Of a stretch of 64,000 nt of DNA, positions 35,211 through 43,693 are shown piece after piece (position 1 is the stretch's first letter; each line of letters starts with the position of its first letter). This DNA comes from Methanoregulaceae archaeon (GTDB taxonomy: Bacteria > Armatimonadota > Fimbriimonadia > Fimbriimonadales > Fimbriimonadaceae). A program made the position numbers and the translations under genes. The stretch is from assembly GCA_020850325.1 (NCBI GenBank), contig JADZEW010000016.1:62001-126000 (forward strand). Reading direction: 5' to 3'. Below the pieces are notes generated by a model. The model did no database searches. It saw only the letters and a list, made by a program, of their open reading frames with translations, and was not told where the DNA came from.

Positions 35211-37031
35211 ATGAGGATGGCCGCCTCTCCGAACGTTCGCTGGGACCTTTCCGCTCTGTTCTCGGGAATGGACGACCCGCGCATCGCCGCGACGTGGGAC
35301 ACGTCGCTCGCCCGCGCTGACCGCTTTGCCGAGCGGTTCCGCGACACGCTAGATACCCCTGACGTCACCGCCGCCCACCTCGCCGAGGGCATCCGGGAGA
35401 TGGAGGGCATCTACCAGGAAGCGGCTAAGCCCGCCAACTATGCACAACTGCTGATGGCCGCCGACAGCGCTGACCCCAAAATCGGCGCGTTCCTCGCCGC
35501 GCAGATGGAGCGGTTCAGCGAACTCCAGGTGAAGATCATGTTCTTCGAGCTGGAGATTCAGGAGATGGCGGATGAGGTGTTCGCACGGTTACTTGACGAC
35601 CCCGCGCTGGACAACTACCGCCACTATCTGCAGGTTGCCCGCCAATATCGGCCGCACAAGCTTTCCGAGCCCGAGGAGATCATTCTCGAAGAGACCGCCA
35701 ATACCGGTTGCCGAGCGTGGGTGCGGCTTTATGAAGAGGTGATGGCGAACCACGTGTTCCGCCTGACCCCGCCTGATGGAGGCGAGGTCCAGGAACTCAC
35801 GGAAGAGGAGACGACGAAGCTCCTCCGCGACCCGAATCGCGAGATGCGGCAAGCGGCCGGTGATGCGCTCACCCAAGGGCTCGAGGATCTCGAGCGGGTG
35901 GTGGTGTTCACCTACAACAACCTGGTTCAGGACAAGCGCGTTGGGGACCGGCTGCGCAGCCACCCGTACCCCGAGCACTCCCGCCACCTCGCCAACGAAC
36001 TCGACAAGTCGACGGTCGATCTGGTGATCGATGTGTGCCGGGCCAACTACGGTCTGGTCGAGCGGTATTACCGGGTCAAGCGAGAGATTCTCGGCTTACC
36101 GGAACTCACCCATATCGACCGATATGCCCCGCTGTTCCCCGCCAAGGCCGAGGTGCCCTGGGAGCAGGGTCGCGACATCGTGCTCGATGCCTTCGGCTCG
36201 TTCTCGCTCACCCTAGCCGATCGGGCTCGCGAGTTCTTCGATCAAAACTGGATCGACGCTGAGTCGCGTAAGGGCAAGCAGGGTGGCGCGTTCTGCAGCT
36301 ACAACACCCCCGACACTCACCCGGTGGTGTTTCAGACCTACCAGAGCCACTACGACGACGTGATGACCCTTGCCCACGAGCTTGGCCACGGTGCCCACGC
36401 CTCGCTGAGCCGCGCACAGACCTACTTGAACTACCACGGCACGCTTCCGCTTGCGGAACTCGCCTCCACCTTCGGGGAAATGCTGGTGTTCGAGAAGATC
36501 GTCGCGGGGGCAACGCCAGAGGATCGGCTCGCCCTTTACGGTGAGAAGATCGAGACCATCTTCGCAACTGTGTTCCGGCAGTCGTCGCTGTTCGCATTCG
36601 AGCAGAAGGCTCACGAGGCTCGACGGGAAGAGGGTGAACTGAGCCCCGAGCGGTTCGGCGAGCTTTGGCAAGAGTCGGTGCAGGAGATGTTCGGCGATTC
36701 GATCACGCTGGGCGACCAGCATCGGGGCTGGTGGGCGATGGTCGGCCACTTCTTCTTTGCCCCGTTCTATGTATATGCCTACTCGTTTGGCGAACTTCTC
36801 GCGCTCAGCTTGTACGAAATGGCGAAGCAAGGCGGGAGCGAGTTCGAGCAGAAGTACATCGAGTTGCTGCGCCTCGGCGGGTCTCGGTCGCCTCAAGAGT
36901 TGATGGCAACGGTCGGGGTGAACCTCGACGATCGCGCGTTCTGGGAAGGTGGTGTCGCGGCGATCGAGCGGCTCGTAGAAGCGTTTGAGCGGCAATGGGC
37001 AGAACTCGGCCCGCGCCCGGCCCAAGTCTGA
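35211..37031 (+). CDS. pepF: M3-family oligoendopeptidase (PepF-like)
   Basis: A 606-residue cytosolic zinc metallopeptidase. The HELGH motif is at H389, E390, H393, with the third ligand in ELASTFGEML. The N-terminal alpha-helical domain and the C-terminal YAYSFGELLALSLY pattern match PepF. ATG at 35211 is chosen to remove an upstream stretch unlike the family. The stop overlaps the UbiA start (TGATG). Confidence 0.92.
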   Translation: MRMAASPNVRWDLSALFSGMDDPRIAATWDTSLARADRFAERFRDTLDTPDVTAAHLAEGIREMEGIYQEAAKPANYAQLLMAADSADPKIGAFLAAQMERFSELQVKIMFFELEIQEMADEVFARLLDDPALDNYRHYLQVARQYRPHKLSEPEEIILEETANTGCRAWVRLYEEVMANHVFRLTPPDGGEVQELTEEETTKLLRDPNREMRQAAGDALTQGLEDLERVVVFTYNNLVQDKRVGDRLRSHPYPEHSRHLANELDKSTVDLVIDVCRANYGLVERYYRVKREILGLPELTHIDRYAPLFPAKAEVPWEQGRDIVLDAFGSFSLTLADRAREFFDQNWIDAESRKGKQGGAFCSYNTPDTHPVVFQTYQSHYDDVMTLAHELGHGAHASLSRAQTYLNYHGTLPLAELASTFGEMLVFEKIVAGATPEDRLALYGEKIETIFATVFRQSSLFAFEQKAHEARREEGELSPERFGELWQESVQEMFGDSITLGDQHRGWWAMVGHFFFAPFYVYAYSFGELLALSLYEMAKQGGSEFEQKYIELLRLGGSRSPQELMATVGVNLDDRAFWEGGVAAIERLVEAFERQWAELGPRPAQV

Positions 37032-37930
37032 TGACTGATTCCGCCCACGCCCCGATCCGCGGCTGGCAAGCCTTCCGCACCGTGCTCGAAATGATCAAGT
37101 TCGAGCACTCGATCTTCGCATTGCCATTCGCGATGATCGGGATGATGTGGGGGAGCGTTCACAAACTCGGCACGAGTTGGCCAGGGTTCGCAACGTTCTT
37201 CTGGATCGTCGTGGCCATGGTTTCGTGCCGGAGCGCGGCGATGGCGTTCAACCGCATCGCCGATCGGGACATCGACGCGCTCAATCCCCGCACGCGGATG
37301 CGGGCCCTGCCCGCCGGTCTGCTCAAGTTGCGCCAAGTGAACCTGTTCTTGTTGGGCAGCATCGCCGTGTTCGTGCTTGCGGCGGCGATGCTGAATCCGC
37401 TCGCGCTCGCGCTGTCGCCGATCGCGCTTGCGATCACGCTCGGCTATAGCCTGTCGAAGCGATATACCCCGCTTTGCCACCTGATCCTTGGATTCAGCCT
37501 GGGCATCGCCCCGGCGGCCGCCTGGATCGGCGTCACGGGTTCGATTGATCCGGGCGTTCTTTGGTTGACGGCGGCGGTCACGGGGTGGACGGCCGGATTC
37601 GACATCACTTACGCACTGCAAGATGCGGAGTTCGACCATGAGCACGGGCTGCATTCCTTGCCCCAACGCCTTGGGAAGGCCCGAGCACTGGTGGTCAGCC
37701 GCGCGCTCCACCTCGCGGCGATCGCCTGCCTGATCGGGGCGGGATGGGCGGTCGGGGCTGGAGTCGTGTACTACCTTGGCGTCATCGGAGCGGCGGCGCT
37801 CCTCGGCTACGAGCAGTCGCTCGTTCGACCCAATGATCTCAGCCGGGTCGATCTCGCCTTCTTCACCCTTAATGGCTTCATCTCGATGGGCCTCTTCATC
37901 TTCGTTCTAATCGACGGGGTGTTGCGATGA
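37031..37930 (+). CDS. ubiA: UbiA-family prenyltransferase (UbiA/MqnP type)
   Basis: A 299-residue membrane enzyme attaching a polyprenyl chain to an aromatic ring in quinone synthesis. The first Asp-rich motif is in NRIADRDIDA and the second in YALQDAEFDHEHG, among eight or nine helices. The residues around LNPRTRMRALPAG fit the 4-hydroxybenzoate/MqnP subgroup. Its position before the ccm genes and near respiratory genes agrees with a role in the membrane quinone pool. Confidence 0.88.
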   Translation: MTDSAHAPIRGWQAFRTVLEMIKFEHSIFALPFAMIGMMWGSVHKLGTSWPGFATFFWIVVAMVSCRSAAMAFNRIADRDIDALNPRTRMRALPAGLLKLRQVNLFLLGSIAVFVLAAAMLNPLALALSPIALAITLGYSLSKRYTPLCHLILGFSLGIAPAAAWIGVTGSIDPGVLWLTAAVTGWTAGFDITYALQDAEFDHEHGLHSLPQRLGKARALVVSRALHLAAIACLIGAGWAVGAGVVYYLGVIGAAALLGYEQSLVRPNDLSRVDLAFFTLNGFISMGLFIFVLIDGVLR

Positions 37931-38556
37931 AGCAGGTCTTCGGACGGACCAATATCGAAGTTCCCGAACGCTGGCTCCGGCTGATAGCGGGGGCGGACAC
38001 CTCCGGTTTGGCGGCGGCGGCACTCGCAACCGGTCTACCGCTCGATGTCTCGTCACAGCCCGCGCTGTGGGGCGGACATCTGCGGCGGGAGCCCGCCTTC
38101 GAATCCACGCTGGTCATGGCGCGAAGCAGCACCGACTTTGAGCGCGCCTCCGACGAAAGCAACGTCGTCCACCTTGTCCACGCGCACCTCATCGAAGTGC
38201 TATCGTCGCTCGGGCGCCAGCAACTGGACTTCTACTTTGTCCGTGTCCGCCAGCGGCTGCAGGAGTACCAGATCAACGGCGTTCTGCAGGCGTTGGAGAT
38301 GGCGCGCGAAGATGGGCTTGTCCGCTTCCAAGGGCTCGCCGCGGAGGCTTCGGCCCTCGTAGTCCGCAGCGTTTGGCAGGGTCACGACGGATTCGAGGCG
38401 ATTCTCGTGGGCGATGAGTCCGCGCCCGAATTGCAGCCGATCGCGAACGAGCGTCGGGTGGGGGTCCTTCACGAGGGAACAAGCGGCGAACCTCGACTCA
38501 TCTCTGTGCGCACCGTCGCCGATGTGGAGGCCGTCGTTGGACCTGCAAGGGTTTGA
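37927..38556 (+). CDS. Degenerate aldo-keto reductase-like protein
   Basis: A 209-residue protein with local resemblance to aldo-keto reductases: VFGRTNIEVPE (compare the LGRTGLEVS opening), LGRQQLDFYFVR (compare LGTDYIDLYQLH) and MAREDGLVRFQGLAAE (compare VRAGKVRYIGVSN). The catalytic Asp-Tyr-Lys-His set and the NADPH-binding C-terminus are not recognisable and the length is two thirds of normal. It may be a decayed or repurposed enzyme. It overlaps UbiA by 4 bp. Confidence 0.55.
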   Translation: MKQVFGRTNIEVPERWLRLIAGADTSGLAAAALATGLPLDVSSQPALWGGHLRREPAFESTLVMARSSTDFERASDESNVVHLVHAHLIEVLSSLGRQQLDFYFVRVRQRLQEYQINGVLQALEMAREDGLVRFQGLAAEASALVVRSVWQGHDGFEAILVGDESAPELQPIANERRVGVLHEGTSGEPRLISVRTVADVEAVVGPARV

Positions 38557-38797
38557 AGGGTTTCTGACCTACGGCATCGGACTCTGCGGGGTGTTCGCAA
38601 TCCTGTCGCCCCTCATCGGCTGGCGAAAACGCGGACGGCAGACGCTGGTGCTCGCCCTCGCTTTTCTGGCCATGGCTGCCGTGCTCTGGGGGCTCCGCGA
38701 GAACTGGCCGACCCCGGGTGTTGCTCTTGCCGCGGTGGTTCTCGTCGTGTTGCTCGGGCTGGATGCCCTCACCCGTAAGCCGGCGGGCTCGGGCTGA
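38537..38797 (+). CDS. Small two-helix membrane protein
   Basis: An 86-residue protein with three hydrophobic stretches (LTYGIGLCGVFAIL, LVLALAFLAMAAVLWGL, AAVVLVVLLGL). The start is taken as TTG at 38537 because GGAGG lies six bases before it; the frame continues upstream. It overlaps the previous gene by 20 bp and precedes ccmA by 16 bp, so it is probably part of the ccm transcript. Unrecognised family. Confidence 0.55.
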   Translation: MDLQGFEGFLTYGIGLCGVFAILSPLIGWRKRGRQTLVLALAFLAMAAVLWGLRENWPTPGVALAAVVLVVLLGLDALTRKPAGSG

Positions 38798-38813
38798 GCC
38801 ATACTTAGGCTAG

Positions 38814-39392
38814 ATGATCGGGTGTGAGCAGCTGGGGAAGCGGTACGGAACCCGCTGGCTGTTCCGACACCTTGATCTCGACCTCCAGCCCGGAGACTGC
38901 CTGCTCGTCCTCGGCAGCAACGGGGCTGGCAAGAGCACCTTGCTCAAGCTGTTCGCGGGGATCATTCCCGCTTCCGAGGGGACGGTCCAACGGCCCGCGG
39001 ACCCGCGAACCGGGATTGGGTACGCCGCGCTCGATCAGTCGGTCTATCCCGTCCTCACCGTCCGTGAACACCTCGAACTCGCCGCTGAACTGCGCGGCTG
39101 CGCGCCGCGGGCCGATGAACTGCTCGAAGAAGTAGGCCTTTCCTACGCGGCCGAGTTCCCGGGGCGGCACCTTTCGACGGGCATGCGCGCCCGGCTGAAG
39201 TTTGCGCTCGCGATTCAGGCAGAACCCCCGGTCATCCTATTCGATGAGCCCGGGGCAGGTCTCGACGCCGCCGGCCGCGCGATGATCGGCAAGGTCATCG
39301 AGAAGCGCCGCGCGAAGACCGCCTTCATTCTTGCCACCAACGACCCCGAAGAAAGGAGGTTTGCCACCCATGAGCTCGAACTGGGGGAATGA
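38814..39392 (+). CDS. ccmA: Heme exporter ATP-binding protein CcmA
   Basis: A 192-residue ABC ATPase that, with CcmB, frees holo-CcmE from CcmC. Walker A LGSNGAGKST, signature LSTGMRARLKFA, Walker B VILFDEPGAGLD. Shorter than average ABC proteins, as expected for CcmA. Assignment rests on the gene order with ccmB, ccmC and ccmD. It overlaps ccmB by 23 bp. Confidence 0.87.
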   Translation: MIGCEQLGKRYGTRWLFRHLDLDLQPGDCLLVLGSNGAGKSTLLKLFAGIIPASEGTVQRPADPRTGIGYAALDQSVYPVLTVREHLELAAELRGCAPRADELLEEVGLSYAAEFPGRHLSTGMRARLKFALAIQAEPPVILFDEPGAGLDAAGRAMIGKVIEKRRAKTAFILATNDPEERRFATHELELGE

Positions 39393-40047
39393 GATACGCG
39401 CGGTCATCCGCAAAGAGCTCTGCACCGAAATGCGGAACAAGAGCGCGACCTTTACCGCGGTGATGCTGAGCGTAACGACCGTGTTCACGCTCGCGTTCGC
39501 GTTCTACGGCCGGCAGTTGACGGGCGACGGCGCCGCCGGCATGTTGTGGGCGGCGTTGCTCTTTGCCGGGGTGGGCACCCTCACCCGAGCCTTCATCGCC
39601 GAGGAGGAGCAAGGCACCGGCGATCTTCTGCGAATGTGGGCCCGGCCGCACGCGGTGTATTGGGGCAAGGCGATCTTCGCTTTCGGCCAGATGGCCCTTA
39701 CGGGGTTTCTGGTCGCCGCCCTGTTCCTGCTGCTTACCGGAGTGGGCGTGGCGACTCCGCTCATGCTCTTCGTTAGTTTATTAGGGGGAGCAGCCGCTCT
39801 TTCGGGCACGGTGACCCTGGTATCCGCGATGATCGCACGGGGGTCAAATCGCGGCACGTTGGCCGGCGTCGTCGCCTTGCCTCTGCTGCTGCCCCTGATC
39901 GCCCTCGGCGTCACCGCCGGCCGCAGCGCCTTCGAAGGATTGGCAACCTCGAGCGGCTGGGCGGGCACGGCGGGCGTCTGGCTGTATACTTTGCTCGTGT
40001 TTGCTACCGCGCCCTACCAGTTCGCAGCAATCTGGAGGGAACCATGA
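39370..40047 (+). CDS. ccmB: Heme exporter protein CcmB
   Basis: A 225-residue protein with six membrane helices and the CcmB opening (IRKELCTEMRNKSA). The conserved F-I-A-E-E-E-Q-G-T region (AFIAEEEQGTGDLLR) after helix 2 is diagnostic. ATG at 39370 has AGGAGG ten bases upstream, inside ccmA. It overlaps ccmC by 4 bp. Confidence 0.9.
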   Translation: MSSNWGNEIRAVIRKELCTEMRNKSATFTAVMLSVTTVFTLAFAFYGRQLTGDGAAGMLWAALLFAGVGTLTRAFIAEEEQGTGDLLRMWARPHAVYWGKAIFAFGQMALTGFLVAALFLLLTGVGVATPLMLFVSLLGGAAALSGTVTLVSAMIARGSNRGTLAGVVALPLLLPLIALGVTAGRSAFEGLATSSGWAGTAGVWLYTLLVFATAPYQFAAIWREP

Positions 40048-40763
40048 AGTGGCTGCTGCTCCTTGGGATGATCGTGGCGACGGTCTTCTCGTACCAAGTT
40101 GCCCCGGCGAAGGACTTCCCGCAGCCTGAGCTGGCCCGCATCATCTTCTTCCACCTGCCCTGTGCCTACGCGACCGCCGGGTTCTCGATCTTTGCCGCGA
40201 TCGCCTCGTGGAGGTATCTCGCTAAGCGAGACTGGATCTGGGAGTTCCGCGCCCACGCTGCGACCGAGATGGCGCTGACGCTCGGATGCGCGACGATGAT
40301 CACGGGCATTCTCTTCAGCAAGGTCCAATGGGGATCATGGTGGCACTGGGACGCCCGGCAGACGTCATTTCTGATCGTGCTCCTGTTGCTCGGCGCGTAT
40401 TTCGCGATCCGCATGGCCTTCGAGGAAGAGGTGTCGCGAGCACGGGTGAGTGCAGCGTATTCGTCGCTGACCCTGCTGCCGATTCTGTTCCTGATTTTCG
40501 TTTTCCCCAAGCTGCCGCAGGTCGCGAAGAACTCTCTGCACCCGCAGGGCGTCGTCGCCAAGGGCCGCTTCTCACCCGACTACTGGTCAGTGATTCTGAC
40601 CGTGTTCGTTCTCGTCCTCATCACGGCGATCTGGCTCTACAAGATGCACGTTCGCACGTCCGTTCTTACGCAATCGTTGAGAGATCAAGATGGAAACCTG
40701 GAAGATTCTGGCCGCAGTACCACCGCTCGTCGTGTGGATCAGTCTGTTTCTGTACATGAATAA
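40044..40763 (+). CDS. ccmC: Heme exporter protein CcmC
   Basis: A 239-residue, six-helix heme-handling protein. The tryptophan-rich WWD motif (WGSWWHWDARQT) is intact, and the flanking histidines (FFHLPCAYA; NSLHPQG) that ligate heme are present. It presents heme to CcmE. Its C-terminal end overlaps the ccmD-like gene. Confidence 0.93.
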   Translation: MKWLLLLGMIVATVFSYQVAPAKDFPQPELARIIFFHLPCAYATAGFSIFAAIASWRYLAKRDWIWEFRAHAATEMALTLGCATMITGILFSKVQWGSWWHWDARQTSFLIVLLLLGAYFAIRMAFEEEVSRARVSAAYSSLTLLPILFLIFVFPKLPQVAKNSLHPQGVVAKGRFSPDYWSVILTVFVLVLITAIWLYKMHVRTSVLTQSLRDQDGNLEDSGRSTTARRVDQSVSVHE

Positions 40764-40809
40764 GGTCGAGGCGCGCCTGAAGGGCCTGGAAAAGGAGCAT
40801 CGAGGATAG
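40690..40809 (+). CDS. ccmD: CcmD-like micro-protein
   Basis: A 39-codon gene beginning METWKILAAV, with one membrane helix (PPLVVWISLFLYM) and a charged C-terminal tail with Lys/Arg/Glu. This is the size, topology and position (after ccmC) of CcmD, which stabilises CcmC and CcmE. It starts inside ccmC in another frame, 74 bp before its end. Assigned mainly by context. Confidence 0.7.
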   Translation: METWKILAAVPPLVVWISLFLYMNKVEARLKGLEKEHRG

Positions 40810-40821
40810 GATGCGTGCGAT

Positions 40822-40891
40822 TGTGGGATGTCGCTTGAGTCCTGCTTAAGCCAGCCACATTCGACATTCGGCATCCTACATCCCACATCCG
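40822..40891. repeat. Inverted repeat containing five degenerate heptamers
   Basis: TGTGGGATGT (40822) and ACATCCCACA (40878) form a ten-pair outer stem with a weaker GCTTGAG/CTTAAGC stem inside. The right half is an in-register array of five 7-mers (ACATTCG, ACATTCG, GCATCCT, ACATCCC, ACATCCG; 40857-40891). It lies between the ccm operon and the Gfo/Idh/MocA gene. Confidence 0.6.
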
Positions 40892-40922
40892 CCCCCCACG
40901 TGGTAAAACGCCCACATCAGCC

Positions 40923-42293
40923 ATGAGCACTAACCCATCCCGCCGACAGTTTCTTCAAGCCACCGGCAGCCTTGCCGCGGCAACCGTCCTCCCGACCTTC
41001 GGGTTCGCTGGAGTTCACAACGGCGTCGATGAGACGATCCAGGTCGCGCTCGTCGGCTGCGGCGGGCGCGGCGGCGGCGCGGCGATGAACGCCCTGAACA
41101 CGAAGCTGGGCCCCGTGAAGCTCGTCGCGATGGCGGATGCGTTCGAGGATCGCCTCAAAGGCACCTTCGACAACCTCACCAAGGCGGCCAAGGACAAGGT
41201 CGATGTTCCGGAGGAGCGCAAGTTCGTCGGCTTCGATGCCTATAAGCATGCGATGGATGCGTTGCGACCGGGGGATGTCGTCATCCTCACCACCCCGCCC
41301 GCGTTCCGCTGGGTGCACTACCAATACGCGATCTCCAAGAAGCTGAATGTGTTCATGGAGAAGCCGGTCACCGTGGACGGTCCGACGAGCCGGCGGATGC
41401 TCGAACTGAACACCCAGGCCGAAGCGCTGGGCCTCAAGGTCGGCGTCGGCCTGATGTCGCGCCACCAGAAGCCGCTGCAGGAACTTCACGACCGGGTGAT
41501 GAATGGCGAAGTCGGCGAGATCATCCTGATGCGCGGCTACCGCATGCACGGTCCGGCCGGATTCTCGGAGTCGCTGCCCAAGCCCGCCGACGTAAGCGAT
41601 CTCGATTATCAGATCCGACGCTTCCACAGCTTCCTGTGGGCGAGCGGCGGCTTGTTCAGCGACTTCTATATCCACATCATCGACCAAGGCAACTGGATGA
41701 AGAACGCCTTGCCGATCCATGCGCAGGCCATCGGCGGCCGCCACTTCAAGGCTAATAACGAAGGCGCCATGTTTGTGGACCAGAACCTGGACACCTATGG
41801 CGTCGAGTACACCTACGCGGACGGCACGAAGTTCTTCTTCGATGGGCGGTGCATGCACAACACCCACGGCATCTACAGCAGCTATGCGCACGGCACGAAG
41901 GGAGTCGCCATCGCCTCGCGGTCGGGCGACTGCGGCGGACCGTCGGCCATTTACTCCGGCCACAACATTGTCGAGGAGAAGCTTCAGTGGCAGTCCACCG
42001 ACACCACGAACCCGTACCAAAACGAGTGGGAAGCGTTGATGGACGCCATCCGCAACAACAAGAAGTTCAACGAGGTGCGCACGGGCGTCGAGGCCAGCCT
42101 GGTGAGCAGCATGGGCCGCATGGCCGCTCACACCGGGCAGCTGATCACTTACGAGGCGATGCTGAACTGCGAGCACGAGTTTGCCCCGGGACTGGATACG
42201 CTGACGAAGGACTCGCCGGCTCCGGTTCAGCCCGATGCGAATGGTCGGTATCCGATTCCGATTCCCGGTGTCAAGCGCGACCGGGAGTATTGA
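40923..42293 (+). CDS. TAT-exported Gfo/Idh/MocA-family oxidoreductase
   Basis: A 456-residue protein opening with a twin-arginine signal (SRRQFLQATGS). A Rossmann domain follows (VALVGCGGRGGGAAMNAL, then FMEKPVTVD with the family Lys), then the C-terminal Gfo/Idh alpha/beta domain (YTYADGTKFFFDGRC). NAD(P) is presumably bound before export. Such proteins act on sugars or inositols in the periplasm; the substrate is unknown. Confidence 0.9.
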   Translation: MSTNPSRRQFLQATGSLAAATVLPTFGFAGVHNGVDETIQVALVGCGGRGGGAAMNALNTKLGPVKLVAMADAFEDRLKGTFDNLTKAAKDKVDVPEERKFVGFDAYKHAMDALRPGDVVILTTPPAFRWVHYQYAISKKLNVFMEKPVTVDGPTSRRMLELNTQAEALGLKVGVGLMSRHQKPLQELHDRVMNGEVGEIILMRGYRMHGPAGFSESLPKPADVSDLDYQIRRFHSFLWASGGLFSDFYIHIIDQGNWMKNALPIHAQAIGGRHFKANNEGAMFVDQNLDTYGVEYTYADGTKFFFDGRCMHNTHGIYSSYAHGTKGVAIASRSGDCGGPSAIYSGHNIVEEKLQWQSTDTTNPYQNEWEALMDAIRNNKKFNEVRTGVEASLVSSMGRMAAHTGQLITYEAMLNCEHEFAPGLDTLTKDSPAPVQPDANGRYPIPIPGVKRDREY

Positions 42294-42467
42294 TCTCGGC
42301 TCGGTCGGTGTGGGGCTAACTCAGATTACGAATGACGCGGATGTCAGCGTGCCAGGCACGCCTCATTGACCCGCGCCAATCCGAACCACGCTCGCTCATT
42401 GCGCCTGCCGCACACAGGTTACCAGCTGAATCATGTAACTGATCCGGACACGGGCCGTCTCTGAAGT

Positions 42468-43235
42468 ATGTGCGTTCAGAATCCCAGGTGCGTGCCCGTG
42501 GGAGTGCTTCCGCAAACTCGACACGACCCGACAAGCCATACGCCAACTGGAGGCCCTTTCCTCTGGAGTAATAGTCCTGAGACCTTCGCAGGCGGAGACA
42601 ATACGCGATCCGTCCTTGCTCGCCTGACGATTACCGAAGCAACTACCCTACGTGTAGGTTGTCACCATGCTAACAAGAGTGGTCAGAATCGTCGCCTCTG
42701 CGTTGTCGTAGTGAATACATCAACAACGGAACAGTTGACCGTTACAGTTCCACGCAACGTCCAGCATCACCAGTACATCCAAGTTGGAAGCGGGTTAGGA
42801 TACACGGTCGCAATCCCCGGCAGAGAAGTGTCAACAGCTTGGTTCGCGGGCACGAACATCGCCGGGCACGAAGTCAATCTTCCGAACCTGGAGCCTGGCG
42901 GCTCTGTCTGGCTTGAGCTAGGAGACGATGTTGGACAGGGTGTTCGGCGTGTCCGCTCTCACGTAGATCAGCAAGAGGCTCTATGGTTCGGGGTGCTTAG
43001 CGCATTGCTCGAACTATCTGTCGGTGGGCCTGCCGTCGTTTACGTCGCGGCGACGGAACAAGATGTCGCCCCTTCATACTTAGACGATCTCAGCAACGCA
43101 GCAGCGAGAGATTTGCATAAACGAGGCTCTGCTGAAGGTTACGGTGCGCTCACCACGTATGAATCCATCGTGGCAAGAGTTCCGCGTGTGCCAACTCAAG
43201 ATGATCGCTACTACCACTTTTGCCAGGCTGGATGA
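42468..43235 (+). CDS. Hypothetical protein in low-G+C island
   Basis: A 255-residue open frame with no family I recognise. From about residue 45 it has strand-like stretches (LARLTITEATTLRVGCHH, LCVVVVNTSTTEQLTVTV). It lacks a signal peptide and its N-terminus is not convincing, so it may be a truncated remnant. Codon use and base content differ from flanking genes. It overlaps the next gene by ATGA. Confidence 0.5.
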   Translation: MCVQNPRCVPVGVLPQTRHDPTSHTPTGGPFLWSNSPETFAGGDNTRSVLARLTITEATTLRVGCHHANKSGQNRRLCVVVVNTSTTEQLTVTVPRNVQHHQYIQVGSGLGYTVAIPGREVSTAWFAGTNIAGHEVNLPNLEPGGSVWLELGDDVGQGVRRVRSHVDQQEALWFGVLSALLELSVGGPAVVYVAATEQDVAPSYLDDLSNAAARDLHKRGSAEGYGALTTYESIVARVPRVPTQDDRYYHFCQAG

Positions 43236-43489
43236 CCATAGCCGATGAACTGCCTGAAAACTATCCAACTCTTCCCACACCACTGGAACCTGAACCATTT
43301 ATTGGCGAGTATTTCATCGAACAGCACATCCATTTTGGAGTGAACAACTTCTATCATGAAGGCGGTAAGGCCCACTTGATTGTTAACGCGCGTGGTGGAA
43401 CAGGTTGTGGTGCAGTCAGACAACTACATATTGCGCCAGCGCAGATTGTTAGCATCGCCGGAGTGTGGCACGAAACTCGAAGCTCGTGA
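43232..43489 (+). CDS. Hypothetical protein in low-G+C island
   Basis: An 85-residue frame starting in an ATGA overlap with the previous stop, so likely its translational partner. It is rich in Pro and Glu at the N-terminus (LPENYPTLPTPLEPEPF), then strand-like with His residues. No domain is recognised. It could also be the second half of one protein split by a frameshift. Confidence 0.45.
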   Translation: MTIADELPENYPTLPTPLEPEPFIGEYFIEQHIHFGVNNFYHEGGKAHLIVNARGGTGCGAVRQLHIAPAQIVSIAGVWHETRSS

Positions 43490-43693
43490 GAACTCCAGTT
43501 GAGTTTCCTGCATCGAATGAGAATTGCGTCAGCTCAACCCCATGACTGTTGCTCATCAGTAGCCCTGGGTTTGGATCGGTATTCGACTTCATGTTGGGAT
43601 CCGGGGGGACGGCTCCATTTGTTTTTATTGGTCAGGCTTGCTTCCCAGAGATTGCGCCCCCAAATGACCCGCAGTAATCACGAGGAGAAACTA

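Noticed and set aside
40917-42176. 419-codon reverse frame opposite the Gfo/Idh/MocA gene
   Set aside because: The forward gene has a TAT signal and Rossmann motif; the reverse product shows no domain.
42468-43489. One gene split by a frameshift in the low-G+C island
   Set aside because: The ATGA overlap is equally well explained by two coupled genes, and no family alignment is available to prove continuity.
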